From Gammaproteobacteria bacterium (GTDB lineage: Bacteria > Pseudomonadota > Gammaproteobacteria > Pseudomonadales > UBA5518): DNA of 64,000 nt. Numbering within the stretch: position 1 is the stretch's first letter; the number at the start of each line of letters is the position of its first letter. Below, piece by piece: positions 1-8,405 of the stretch. The position numbers and the translations under genes were made by a program. Where the stretch lies: positions 1,860,001 to 1,924,000 of the forward strand of contig JADIYI010000008.1 in assembly GCA_016705365.1 (NCBI GenBank), written 5' to 3'. The notes under the pieces are model-generated. The model did no database searches. It was not told the DNA's origin and worked only from the letters and a program-made list of their open reading frames with translations.

Positions 1-374
1 GCACGTACCTGCACATGGCGCCACACCCCGTGGCCGGCGCGCTCGAGCAGCGCCAGTGCCTGCGACCATCCGGCCAGATACAGACCCATCAGGACCAGCA
101 ACGCGCCGGCGGCGATGCGGATCCAGGCAAGCGCCGCGCTGTGCTCGGCGGACAACAGGCCGCTCAGCGCCCCGGTCATCGCGCCCATCGCGGCGTAGCT
201 CGTCACGCGCCCGCAACTGTAGAGTCCCAGCAGCACATGACGCCGTAGCGCACCGCTGGCGCGCGGCAACGCAAAGGCCAGCGCGGCACTGATGCCACCG
301 CACATGCCGACGCAATGCGTGCTGCCGAGCAGGCCGAGCAGCAGCGCGGCGGCGATATCGGGGGCGTGGTTCAC
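1..374 (-). CDS. TauE/SafE family membrane protein, C-terminus beyond window
   Basis: This is the N-terminal part of an integral membrane protein of the sulfite exporter TauE/SafE (UreH-like) family. I translated it by hand from a GTG at 374. The stop codon of ccoS overlaps this start by four bases (GTGA), which supports both the start and translational coupling. The visible 124 residues begin with a hydrophobic helix followed by the motif GSTHCVGMCGG, a Cys/Met-rich signature typical of the members encoded next to cbb3 oxidase assembly genes. Two further hydrophobic stretches follow. In other proteobacteria the gene after ccoS is often of this family and is thought to help metal handling for oxidase maturation. 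The role here is inferred from the family and position. The 3' end lies outside the window. Confidence 0.85.
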   Translation of the reverse strand, partial: MNHAPDIAAALLLGLLGSTHCVGMCGGISAALAFALPRASGALRRHVLLGLYSCGRVTSYAAMGAMTGALSGLLSAEHSAALAWIRIAAGALLVLMGLYLAGWSQALALLERAGHGVWRHVQVR

Positions 375-577
375 GGTGGCTTCGGCGCGCTGTCCTGGCT
401 GCCGGGCGCTGGCGAGGGCAGCTCCGCAGCCGGCGGGATATCGTCGTCGAAAAGTATGCTGTGCGCGGCCTTTTCGAGATCATCGAACTGCCCGCTGCTG
501 ACCGACCACAGATAAGCGCCGAGCGCGAAGCCGAGCAGCACGAAGGTGACGGGTATCAGCACGTAGATACTATCCAT
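371..577 (-). CDS. ccoS: cbb3-type cytochrome oxidase assembly protein CcoS
   Basis: This is a 68-residue single-pass inner-membrane protein of the CcoS family, required to mature the cbb3 oxidase by incorporating its cofactors. The ATG at 577 gives the expected beginning, MDSIYVLIPVTFVLLG, a hydrophobic helix. It is followed by the conserved WSVSSGQFDDLEKAAHSILF segment of the family. A longer upstream reading in the same frame has no family resemblance and lies inside ccoI. The start overlaps the ccoI stop by eight bases and the stop overlaps the next gene by four, so it is translated as part of the cco assembly operon. The C-terminal 20 residues are rich in Pro and Ser and vary within the family. 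Confidence 0.95.
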   Translation of the reverse strand: MDSIYVLIPVTFVLLGFALGAYLWSVSSGQFDDLEKAAHSILFDDDIPPAAELPSPAPGSQDSAPKPP

Positions 578-3002
578 GCGCGGCAAGCTCCCCGGCTTTG
601 CTCGATGTGCCATGCTGGCGCAGCCGCAACGCGTTGGCAACCACCACCAGCGAACTGGCCGACATGCCGATTGCGGCGAGCCACGGAGGCACCAGGCCCG
701 CGGCCGCGAACGGGATCGAGCTGAAGTTGTACAGCAGCGCCCAGCCGATGTTCTGGCGGATGACGCGCTGGGTGTGGCGCGCCACGCGGATCGCCTCCGG
801 AATGCGCAGCAAGCCGCTGCCGAGCAGCATGCAGTCGGCGTTGGCCCGGGTCACGTCGGCGGCGTTGGCCATCGCGACGGAAACACCGGCGCCGGCGAGG
901 ACCGCCACGTCGTTGATGCCATCGCCCACCATCACCACGCGTTTGCCGGCGGCGTGCATCGCGCGCACCGCGGCGAGTTTCTGCCCGGGGGCACACTCGC
1001 CCTGCCATTGCTGCAGCCCGAGCAGCGTGGCGATGCGCCCGGCCTCGGCATTGTTGTCGCCGCTCAGCATGGCGCCGGACAGGCCGAGCCGTGCCAGTTC
1101 CGCGATCGCCTGCGGCGCATCGTCGCGCACGCTGTCGCTGAGGCGAAACCACGCGAGCGCGCGGGTGGTCGAGGCCAGCAGGATCCATTTTCCCGCGCCC
1201 GGAGCAACGCCCGGGGCGAGGCCGGAAGGTGTTGCGAACGCGGCGCTGCCCAGGCGATAACGCGTGCCCTCGATGCGGGCCTCGATGCCGTCGCCGGGGA
1301 ATGCCCGGAAATCCTCGACCGCCAACGTCGGCGGGGTGTCGAAGGCGCCCGCGATCGGATGTTCGGAGTGCGCCTCCATCGCGGCGGCAATGTCGAGGAG
1401 GGCGTCGGCATTGCCGTGGAGCGGCTCCACCGCGGCCAGCCGGATACTGCCGGTGGTGAGGGTGCCGGTCTTGTCGAACACCACGGTATCGGCGTTCGCG
1501 AGTGCCTCCAGCGCGTGGCCTCGGGTCACCAGGAATCCGCGCGTCTTCAAGGCGGTGGTCGCCGCGGTCACCGCGGCCGGCGTTGCCAGGGACAGGGCGC
1601 AGGGACAGCTGACGACCAGCACCGAGAGCACGATTTCCAGCGTCCGTGCGCTGTCGTGCACATACCAGTACCAGCCGGTCAGGGTGGCCAGCACGATCAC
1701 GGTCACCACGAACCAGGAAGAGGCGCGGTCCGCGAGTTGCACGATCGCCGGCTTCTCCTGCTGCGCCCGGTCCACCAGATGCAGGATCGCGCCGAGGCGG
1801 GTCTGCAGGCCGGTGGCGTTCACCTCCACGGTCAGCGAGCCCTCCATATTCAGGGTTCCGGCGCTCACCGTATCGCCCGCCGTCTTGCTGATCGGCATCG
1901 ATTCGCCGCTGATGCTGGATTCATCGACATGGCTGCTGCCGAGGGCCACGCGGCCGTCGGCGGGCAGGGCTTCGCCCGGGCGGATCAGGATCCGGTCACC
2001 CTGGCGCAGGCGCCCGACCGGCACCAGCTCGAATCGCTGTCCGTCCTCGAGCACCCGGGTCGCGGCCGCCGGCACCAGCGACAGCACGTCGCCGCTGGCC
2101 ATGCCGGCGCGATGGCGTGCACGCATTTCGAGGTAACGCCCGAGCAGCACCAGGAAGGTGAACATCGCCACCGAATCGAAATACACCGTGCCGCCGCCGC
2201 GCACCGTGAACCAGGCGCTGCTGACAAAGGCCAGCCCGATCGCCAGCGCGATCGGCAGGTCCATGCCGGGTGCCGCGTGGCGCAGCCCGCGCAGCGCGCC
2301 GCTGAAGAACGGGGAGGCGGAGTAGCACACCACCGGGATACACAGGAGCAGGCTCGCCCATCGCAGATAATCCCGGTACTGCGGCTCCATGTCGCCGAAG
2401 GCCCCGGCATAGAGCGCGATCGCGAACATGCCGATCTGCATCTGCACGATTCCGGCCACCCCGAGTCGGCGCAGCGCGCGGCGGTTCTCGCCGCGCTCGG
2501 ACTGGATGCGGGTGGAACCGAGGTAGGGGCGGGGTCGATAGCCCAGTTCGCGGATAGCGGCCATCAGCTGGCTCAGCGGCAGTACCTCCGGATGCCAGCG
2601 GACGCTGGCGCGACGCTCGGACAGGTTCACGCTGATGTTGTCGATGCCGTCCCGACGCGCGAGATGGTGTTCGAGCAGCCAGGTGCAGGCGGCGCAATGA
2701 ATGCCATCCACGGCCAGTTCGGCCCGGCAATGGCCGTCGGTTTGCGTGGCCACGAATTCCGCCTGCGCGTCGAGGTTGTCGAACAATGCGTACTCGGCGG
2801 CGCCGCTGCCGGTGTCGGCGGCGACCGCGGAAGGGGCGTCGCGGTGGCGGTAATAACCGGACAGGCCACCGGCCGCGATCAGTGTGGCGACGGCGGCGCA
2901 GCCGGCGCAGCACATGGGTCGTGGTTGCTGCTCGATGAGCACGCTGAAATTGCTGCCCGGTGGCACCGGCAATCCACAGTGAAAGCAGCCAGCTGGCTCC
3001 AT
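570..3002 (-). CDS. ccoI: Heavy-metal P1B-type ATPase CcoI (copper for cbb3 oxidase)
   Basis: This is an 810-residue copper-translocating P-type ATPase that exports Cu to the periplasm for the CuB centre of the cbb3 oxidase. The N-terminus has the CcoI-specific Cys clusters CFHC (residues 6-9) and CCAGC (31-35). A heavy-metal-associated domain follows, with CAAC at 103-106. The transmembrane metal site CPC is at 466-468 and the phosphorylation motif DKTGTLT begins at 510. A C-terminal hinge motif GDGINDVAVL is present. The ATG at 3002 is preferred because the conserved Cys-rich start follows at once; the 96 extra upstream codons that are open overlap ccoH. It lies four bases after ccoH. All motifs needed for activity are intact. 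Confidence 0.97.
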   Translation of the reverse strand: MEPAGCFHCGLPVPPGSNFSVLIEQQPRPMCCAGCAAVATLIAAGGLSGYYRHRDAPSAVAADTGSGAAEYALFDNLDAQAEFVATQTDGHCRAELAVDGIHCAACTWLLEHHLARRDGIDNISVNLSERRASVRWHPEVLPLSQLMAAIRELGYRPRPYLGSTRIQSERGENRRALRRLGVAGIVQMQIGMFAIALYAGAFGDMEPQYRDYLRWASLLLCIPVVCYSASPFFSGALRGLRHAAPGMDLPIALAIGLAFVSSAWFTVRGGGTVYFDSVAMFTFLVLLGRYLEMRARHRAGMASGDVLSLVPAAATRVLEDGQRFELVPVGRLRQGDRILIRPGEALPADGRVALGSSHVDESSISGESMPISKTAGDTVSAGTLNMEGSLTVEVNATGLQTRLGAILHLVDRAQQEKPAIVQLADRASSWFVVTVIVLATLTGWYWYVHDSARTLEIVLSVLVVSCPCALSLATPAAVTAATTALKTRGFLVTRGHALEALANADTVVFDKTGTLTTGSIRLAAVEPLHGNADALLDIAAAMEAHSEHPIAGAFDTPPTLAVEDFRAFPGDGIEARIEGTRYRLGSAAFATPSGLAPGVAPGAGKWILLASTTRALAWFRLSDSVRDDAPQAIAELARLGLSGAMLSGDNNAEAGRIATLLGLQQWQGECAPGQKLAAVRAMHAAGKRVVMVGDGINDVAVLAGAGVSVAMANAADVTRANADCMLLGSGLLRIPEAIRVARHTQRVIRQNIGWALLYNFSSIPFAAAGLVPPWLAAIGMSASSLVVVANALRLRQHGTSSKAGELAAHG

Positions 3003-3006
3003 TGGC

Positions 3007-3525
3007 TCAGTCTGCGCCGAGGCGTGCCGTCGAGATGCCGCTGACATCGGCCACGAGGGTGCCGCGCAGGCGCCAGAGGTGGGCCTCGCCGCGGGCGGGC
3101 TCCAGCAGGAGATGGAATTTGCCGTCGAGGGAAGCGGCGGCCTTGCCGCTGAAAATGTTGTCGCCGGCACGCAGCAGTGTGAGTACCTGGTCGCGTGCCT
3201 GGTCGGTCGGGTGCAGTATCTCGAGACGCAGGCCGGGCGTCGTCGGCAATGCGTTGTCGAGCTGCAATTCAACGGCCAGCGTTGCGGCATCGAAGCTCAG
3301 GACGCCCGCGATGGCGTGTTCGCGCGCGTACTGCGCGCGTGCCAGGTCACGGTTTATTGCCAGGCCTTCCTTGTAGTAATCATCACGCACCAGCGAATCC
3401 TGGTGGCGGATCGCGAGGTAGAGCGTGAAAAAACAGGCCACCACCACCGTGGCCGGCAGCAGTATCAGGAACCATGGCCATCCCTGTCGGTACCAGGGTA
3501 CGATTTTTCCGTCGGCGCTGCTCAA
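3007..3525 (-). CDS. ccoH: FixH/CcoH family cbb3 oxidase assembly protein
   Basis: This 172-residue membrane-anchored protein belongs to the FixH/CcoH family, which helps assemble and stabilise the cbb3 oxidase. One transmembrane helix (about residues 17-40, WFLILLPATVVVACFFTLYL) is followed by the family motif DSLVRDDYYKEGLAINRDL and a periplasmic beta-rich domain. The start is a TTG at 3525, which overlaps the ccoG stop by four bases (TTGA). No ATG or GTG fits between it and the helix, so the rare start is likely real and may lower expression relative to ccoG. Position between ccoG and ccoI matches the usual gene order. Confidence 0.92.
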   Translation of the reverse strand: MSSADGKIVPWYRQGWPWFLILLPATVVVACFFTLYLAIRHQDSLVRDDYYKEGLAINRDLARAQYAREHAIAGVLSFDAATLAVELQLDNALPTTPGLRLEILHPTDQARDQVLTLLRAGDNIFSGKAAASLDGKFHLLLEPARGEAHLWRLRGTLVADVSGISTARLGAD

Positions 3526-4934
3526 CGCGGCGGGACCGGCGCGAGAAAGCGACTCTCGGCACTGGCCCGGATCTGCGCGTCATCGCGAGCCTCGACCCCG
3601 AACAGCAGCGCGGAGTTGGCGGCGGGGAGCGCTTCGCGCGGCACCTGCACGGCGACCGGCAGGGCGACGATGTCACCGGATCGCAGGGTGAGTTCGCTGG
3701 TGCCGACGATGGTTGCCCCGGCAATGCCGCTGACCGAGAGGCGATAGCTGCGCTCGTGTTCGCCCATGTTGCGGATCTTCAGGGTGTAGACGTTTTCGAT
3801 CGAGCCATCGGGCATTTCGCGGAACAGCTGTCCTCGCTCGCGAATGGCATCGATGCCGACCGGAATGCGGTTGAACAGTACGCTGGAAAACAGCGCGATC
3901 ATCGCCAGCAGCGCAATGCAGTAACCGATGAGACGCGGACGCAGCACCCGGCTGGGCTTGCCCTCGAGCGCATTTTCCGTGGTGTAACGAATCAGTCCGC
4001 GCGGATACTCCATCCGGTCCATCACCGAATCGCAGGCATCGATGCACAGCGCGCAGGTGATGCACTGGTATTGCAGGCCGTCGCGGATGTCGATGCCGGT
4101 CGGGCATACCTGCACGCACAGTTCGCAGTCGATGCAGTCGCCGAGCCCGCCGGGGCGGTCCTGGCCACGCTTGCGCGAGCCGCGTGGTTCGCCGCGCTTG
4201 CCGTCATAGGAGACGATCAGCGTTTCATGGTCGAACATCACCGACTGGAAACGCGCATAGGGGCACATGAACATGCAGACCTGTTCGCGCAGCCAGCCGG
4301 CGTTGATATAGGTCGCCAGGGTGAAGAAGATCACCCAGGCATACTCCCAGAATCCGCTGCGCCCGGTCGGCAGATCCAGCACCAGTTGGCGAACCGGCGT
4401 GAAATAGGCGACGAAACTGATGCCGGTCAGCGCCGCGAAGCCGAGCCACAACGTGTGCTTGAGGAGTTTGCGGGCGAGCTTGCTGGCGTTCCAGGGTGCC
4501 TTGTCGAGCTTGATACGCTGGTTGCGGGTCCCCTCGCTGATCTGCTCGGCCCACATGAAAATGCTGGTCCAGACGGTTTGCGGGCAGGTGTAGCCGCACC
4601 ATACGCGACCGGCAAACACCGTCACCGTGAACAGCGCGAACGCGGCGATCACCAGCAGCCAGGCCAGCAACGGAAAATCCTGTGGCCAGAACGTGATCGC
4701 GAAGATATGGAATTTGCGCTCCGGCAGGTCGAACCAGATGGCCTGGCGTCCGTCCCAGTTGAGCCAGGGCGCCGCGAAATAAAGGATCAGCAAGGGCCAG
4801 CCGGTGTAGAGCCTCAGCTTCTGGAAGAAGCCCTCGACCTTGCGCGTGTAGATTCGCTCGCGCTTCTGGTACAGATCGAGGTCACCGACCTCCGCCGGTG
4901 CGTACTCGTGCACCGGAATCCTGTCCTTGCTCAT
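3522..4934 (-). CDS. ccoG: Ferredoxin-like membrane protein CcoG (RdxA/FixG)
   Basis: This 470-residue protein is a multi-pass membrane ferredoxin of the CcoG/RdxA/FixG family, implicated in reducing copper or otherwise maturing the cbb3 oxidase. Several hydrophobic helices occupy residues 45-215. Two [4Fe-4S] motifs of the form CxxCxxCxxxC are visible at residues 267-277 (CIDCELCVQVC) and 291-301 (CITCALCIDAC). Extra Cys pairs at WCGYTC (113-117) and CMFMCP (220-224) are also conserved in the family. The C-terminal 130 residues form a periplasmic Ig-like FixG domain. The ATG at 4934 overlaps the ccoP stop by four bases. Length and gene order are normal for the family. Confidence 0.97.
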   Translation of the reverse strand: MSKDRIPVHEYAPAEVGDLDLYQKRERIYTRKVEGFFQKLRLYTGWPLLILYFAAPWLNWDGRQAIWFDLPERKFHIFAITFWPQDFPLLAWLLVIAAFALFTVTVFAGRVWCGYTCPQTVWTSIFMWAEQISEGTRNQRIKLDKAPWNASKLARKLLKHTLWLGFAALTGISFVAYFTPVRQLVLDLPTGRSGFWEYAWVIFFTLATYINAGWLREQVCMFMCPYARFQSVMFDHETLIVSYDGKRGEPRGSRKRGQDRPGGLGDCIDCELCVQVCPTGIDIRDGLQYQCITCALCIDACDSVMDRMEYPRGLIRYTTENALEGKPSRVLRPRLIGYCIALLAMIALFSSVLFNRIPVGIDAIRERGQLFREMPDGSIENVYTLKIRNMGEHERSYRLSVSGIAGATIVGTSELTLRSGDIVALPVAVQVPREALPAANSALLFGVEARDDAQIRASAESRFLAPVPPR

Positions 4935-5809
4935 GGTGCGGACAGGCTGTACACGTACGCGGTCAGCAGGTGAATCTTGTCGCTGCCGAGCTGCTCGCCA
5001 AAGGCTGGCATCTTGCCGTTGCGGCCCGCGCGGAGCGTGTGCTTGATCTGCTCCAGTTCGTTGCCATAAAGCCAGGTGGTGTCGTTAAGCCTGGGTGCGC
5101 CCAGCAACGGGTTGCCATTACCCTCGGGACCATGGCAACTCGCGCAGATGGTCTTGAACTGTGTCTCTCCGGCCGCGCTCTCGGCGCCGGCGGGCAGGGT
5201 GCCGGACAGGGTGAGTACATAGTGGGCGACGTTGTTCACGCCGTCTTCGCCAAGCACCGCCACCCAGGGCGGCATCACGGCCTGACGTCCCTTCTCGATG
5301 GTCGTGTGGATGGCGTCCACGCTGCCACCCCAGATCCAGTCGCCGTCCGCGAGATTGGGGAAACCGCGGCTGCCACGGCCATCCGCGCCATGGCACTGGG
5401 CACAGTTGACAGCAAAGATTCGCTGGCCCATGCGCACGGCGGCGGGGGTTTTCGCCAGTTCCTCGACCGGGAGATCTCGATAGCCCGCGAACACCGGCTC
5501 GTACCTGACCTTGGCTGCCTCCACCTCGTTTTGCCACTGATCGATCTGGGTCCAGTCGAGCAGGCCGCGGAAATTGCCGAGTCCGGGGTAGGCGATGAGA
5601 TAGCCGATCGCAAACACGATCGTGATGACGAACATATGGAACCACCACGCCGGCAGCGGGTGGTCGTATTCCTCGATGCCATCGTAAACATGCCCGGTCT
5701 TGGCTTCCGAATCCGCGGGACGGGTGCGATTTGCAAACAGGAGCCAGCCGGTCGCCACGATCGTGAATATCGTGAGGATGACGATGTATGCACTCCAGAA
5801 ACTACTCAT
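4931..5809 (-). CDS. ccoP: cbb3 cytochrome c oxidase subunit III (diheme), CcoP
   Basis: This 292-residue subunit carries electrons from soluble cytochrome c into the cbb3 terminal oxidase. Two N-terminal membrane helices (about residues 5-25 and 55-75) precede two periplasmic cytochrome c domains. The heme-attachment motifs are CAQCH at 136-140 and CASCH at 222-226. The conserved N-terminal segment YDGIEEYDHPLPAWW is present. The ATG at 5809 lies inside the end of ccoQ, overlapping it by eight bases. Everything expected for a functional subunit is present. Confidence 0.98.
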   Translation of the reverse strand: MSSFWSAYIVILTIFTIVATGWLLFANRTRPADSEAKTGHVYDGIEEYDHPLPAWWFHMFVITIVFAIGYLIAYPGLGNFRGLLDWTQIDQWQNEVEAAKVRYEPVFAGYRDLPVEELAKTPAAVRMGQRIFAVNCAQCHGADGRGSRGFPNLADGDWIWGGSVDAIHTTIEKGRQAVMPPWVAVLGEDGVNNVAHYVLTLSGTLPAGAESAAGETQFKTICASCHGPEGNGNPLLGAPRLNDTTWLYGNELEQIKHTLRAGRNGKMPAFGEQLGSDKIHLLTAYVYSLSAP

Positions 5810-5975
5810 CGGATTTACCTTTCTTGATGCCGCCGAGGTGTTCGTCGGCGAACGGCAATTGCGCCGCCTCGTCGAATCGTGCCTTGCGTTTGCCGCTCCA
5901 GGCCCACACGCAAATGCTGATGAACGCGATAAACGCCAGCAGCGTGCCTATGCCCATCCAGTCTCCCTGGTCCAT
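5802..5975 (-). CDS. ccoQ: cbb3 oxidase small subunit CcoQ (FixQ)
   Basis: This short gene was found by translating the interval between ccoO and ccoP. It encodes 57 residues beginning MDQGDWMGIGTLLAFIAF, with one transmembrane helix and then the WSGKRKARFDEAAQLPF stretch. CcoQ/FixQ proteins have this size and topology and stabilise the binding of CcoP to the core oxidase complex. It starts nine bases after the ccoO stop and overlaps ccoP, so it is part of the oxidase operon. The tail is charged and ends in KKGKSDE. The assignment rests on position, size, topology and the Trp-Ser-x-Lys motif after the helix. Confidence 0.93.
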   Translation of the reverse strand: MDQGDWMGIGTLLAFIAFISICVWAWSGKRKARFDEAAQLPFADEHLGGIKKGKSDE

Positions 5976-5984
5976 GCGTGTGCC

Positions 5985-6593
5985 TCAGCGTTCGCTTTTC
6001 AGCAGGGTGCCGAGCTGCTGCAGGTAGACGATCAGGGCGTCGATTTCCTTGTGCCCGGCAACCGCTTGTGCCGCGCCCGCGATGTCCTCGTCCGTGTACG
6101 GCACCCCGACCGTGCGCAATGCATGCATCTTGGCGGCGGTGTGCGCGCCGTCGAGCGTGTTCTCGAACAACCACGGGAAAGCCGGCATGTTCGATTCGGG
6201 TACCACATCGCGCGGATTGAACAGGTGTGCGCGCTGCCAGTCATCGCTGTAGCGACCGCCCACGCGCGCGAGATCGGGGCCGGTACGCTTGGAGCCCCAC
6301 AGGAACGGGTGCTCGTAGACCGACTCGCCCGCCACCGAGTAGTGACCGTAGCGTTCGGTCTCGGCGCGTAACGGGCGGATCATCTGCGAGTGGCAGCCAA
6401 CGCAACCCTCGCGGATATAGATATCGCGTCCTTCGAGCTGGAGGGCGGTGAGCGGTTTCAGGCCGGTGATCGGCTCGGTGGTCTGTTTCAGGAAAAACAG
6501 CGGCACGATCTCGACCAGGCCGCCGAAACTGATCGCGAGCAGGGTCAGCACGATCATCAGCCCGATATTCTTCTCGATCTTCTCATGCTGCAT
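5985..6593 (-). CDS. ccoO: cbb3 cytochrome c oxidase subunit II (monoheme), CcoO
   Basis: This 202-residue membrane-anchored monoheme cytochrome c passes electrons from CcoP to the CcoN catalytic subunit. An N-terminal helix (about residues 11-35) is followed by the heme c site CVGCH at 64-68 and the conserved SQMIRPLRAETERYGHYS region. The distal Met ligand is probably in the SNMPAFPWLF motif. The ATG at 6593 (MQHEKIEKN) matches the family start; a further 15 upstream codons are open but unlike the family. A 98-base gap separates it from ccoN, larger than elsewhere in this operon. I see no gene in that gap. Confidence 0.97.
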   Translation of the reverse strand: MQHEKIEKNIGLMIVLTLLAISFGGLVEIVPLFFLKQTTEPITGLKPLTALQLEGRDIYIREGCVGCHSQMIRPLRAETERYGHYSVAGESVYEHPFLWGSKRTGPDLARVGGRYSDDWQRAHLFNPRDVVPESNMPAFPWLFENTLDGAHTAAKMHALRTVGVPYTDEDIAGAAQAVAGHKEIDALIVYLQQLGTLLKSER

Positions 6594-6691
6594 GGAGCGT
6601 TTCCTTGAATTGCCAGGCGCAGCGCGCTGCCGGCGCATGGCTCAGTGTGTTCGTGTCATCCGCTTGCATCGGTGCTGCCCGGTTCCGTGAT

Positions 6692-8125
6692 TCAGGCTGC
6701 CTGGGGCTGCGCTGCTGCCTGCGGCGCGATGCCGGGTGCAACGGTCTTCCAGGTATTCCAGGCCATGATCAGCATGCCGAGGAGGAAGATGCCGCCGCCG
6801 ATCAGGCGCACCACATAGCCCGGGTGGCTGGCCACGACCGATTCGGCAAAGCTGTAGGTCAGGGTGCCGTCGTTGTTGTAGGCGCGCCACATCAGTCCCT
6901 GCATGATGCCGTTGACCCACATCGAGGCGATATAAAGCACCGTACCGATCGTCGCGAGCCAGAAATGGGTGTTGATCAGCGACACGCTGTACATCTGCTT
7001 GCGGCCCCACAGGACCGGAATCAGGTGGTACATCGCGCCGATCGAGACCATCGCGACCCAGCCGAGCGCGCCCGAATGCACATGGCCGATGGTCCAGTCC
7101 GTGTAATGCGACAGCGAGTTGATGGTCTTGATCGCCATCATCGGGCCTTCGAAGGTCGACATGCCGTAGAACGACAGTGACACCACCAGGAAGCGCAGCG
7201 TCGGGTCGGAGCGCAGTTTGTGCCAAGCCCCGGACAGCGTCATCATGCCGTTGATCATCCCGCCCCAACTGGGCGCCAGCAGTATCAGCGACATCACCAT
7301 GCCGATGCTCTGGGCCCAGTCGGGCAGGGCGGTGTAGTGCAGGTGGTGGGGGCCGGCCCACATGTAGATCGTGATCAGGGCCCAGAAGTGCACGATCGAC
7401 AGACGGTAGGAATAGACCGGTCGTCCGGCCTGCTTCGGCACGAAGTAATACATGATGCCAAGAAAGCCCGCGGTCAGGAAAAAGCCCACCGCATTGTGCC
7501 CGTACCACCACTGCACCATCGCATCGATGGTGCCGCCGTAGATGGAATAGGATTTGGTCAGCGTGACCGGTATCGCGAGGCTGTTGACGATATGCAGAAC
7601 CGCGATGGTGAGGATGAACGCGCCATAGAACCAGTTCGCCACGTAGATATGCGAGGTCTTGCGCTTCATGATGGTGCCGAAGAACACGACCGCATAAGAC
7701 ACCCAGACCACGGCGATCAGGATATCGATCGGCCATTCGAGCTCCGCGTACTCCTTGGTCGAGGTATAGCCCAGTGGCAGCGTGATCGCGGCCAGCACGA
7801 TCACCAGCTGCCAGCCCCAGAATACGAAGGCCGCAAGCCGGTCGAAAAGCAGCCGTGCCTGGCAGGTGCGTTGCACCACGTACAGCGAGGTGCCAATCAA
7901 CGCGCTGCCGCCAAAGGCAAAAATCACGGCGTTGGTGTGCAACGGGCGCAGGCGCCCGAAACTGAACCACGGCAGGTCGAAATTCAGCACCGGAAAGGCC
8001 AGCTGCCCGGCGATGAGCACGCCAACCATCATGCCGACCACCCCCCAGACAACCGTCATGATCGCGAATTGGCGAACCACCGTGTAGTTGTACGCCGGGT
8101 GTTCCGAAGCAGTGGAGTGACTCAT
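6692..8125 (-). CDS. ccoN: cbb3 cytochrome c oxidase catalytic subunit I, CcoN
   Basis: This 477-residue heme-copper oxidase subunit reduces oxygen at the heme b3-CuB site and pumps protons. About twelve hydrophobic helices are visible. The CuB-ligand region appears as WWYGHNAVGFFLTAGFLG, followed by the His pair in MWAGPHHLHYTALPDWAQ. The helix with the low- and high-spin heme ligands contains IGHVHSGALGW and later NTHFWLATIG. The ATG at 8125 gives MSHSTASEH, the first Met with a plausible hydrophilic leader. It is the first gene of the ccoNOQPGHIS operon; high-affinity oxidases of this type serve respiration at low oxygen. A candidate Fnr/Anr site lies about 130 bases upstream. Confidence 0.98.
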   Translation of the reverse strand: MSHSTASEHPAYNYTVVRQFAIMTVVWGVVGMMVGVLIAGQLAFPVLNFDLPWFSFGRLRPLHTNAVIFAFGGSALIGTSLYVVQRTCQARLLFDRLAAFVFWGWQLVIVLAAITLPLGYTSTKEYAELEWPIDILIAVVWVSYAVVFFGTIMKRKTSHIYVANWFYGAFILTIAVLHIVNSLAIPVTLTKSYSIYGGTIDAMVQWWYGHNAVGFFLTAGFLGIMYYFVPKQAGRPVYSYRLSIVHFWALITIYMWAGPHHLHYTALPDWAQSIGMVMSLILLAPSWGGMINGMMTLSGAWHKLRSDPTLRFLVVSLSFYGMSTFEGPMMAIKTINSLSHYTDWTIGHVHSGALGWVAMVSIGAMYHLIPVLWGRKQMYSVSLINTHFWLATIGTVLYIASMWVNGIMQGLMWRAYNNDGTLTYSFAESVVASHPGYVVRLIGGGIFLLGMLIMAWNTWKTVAPGIAPQAAAQPQAA

Positions 8126-8252
8126 TGCGCCTTCCAGTATGTGTGATGGTTCCGGGAGACCGCCCAAGTGCGGGTCCCGATCGCCCCTGATTCATGCACG
8201 AGGCGCGATCGATGAGCCGCGCGCATTGTCCGCGAAGAATACGACTTTATCC

Positions 8253-8266
8253 ATGACTCGCATCAA
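8253..8266 (-). promoter_or_regulatory. Candidate Fnr/Anr box upstream of ccoN
   Basis: The 14-base sequence ATGACtcgcATCAA matches 8 of 10 positions of the Fnr/Anr consensus TTGAT-N4-ATCAA, with one half perfect. It lies about 130 bases before the ccoN start in a 280-base intergenic region. Oxygen-responsive control of cbb3 operons by Fnr-type regulators is well known. A chance match of this quality is possible, so this is a moderate-to-weak call. Confidence 0.35.
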
Positions 8267-8405
8267 GCTGCAACCGGCACTCTGCTTTTGCCCGGTGGAT
8301 CGCTCCCGCGAGCGCGCAGATTAACATGGCCGGCCGGTGTCGTTGCAGGGGCCGGGCTGGACCGCGCCAAGCGGGTGGAACCCCCCGGACTTCTCCTCTC
8401 CCGGG

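Noticed and set aside
576..3044. Plus-strand open frame of 822 codons across ccoI
   Set aside because: It mirrors ccoI, has low-complexity Arg/His/Gln-rich translation and no family motif. Long antisense frames are expected in high-GC genes.
8380..8405. CCCGG...CCGGG inverted repeat after valS as a terminator
   Set aside because: The stem is short, the loop is long and no T-run follows on the minus strand.
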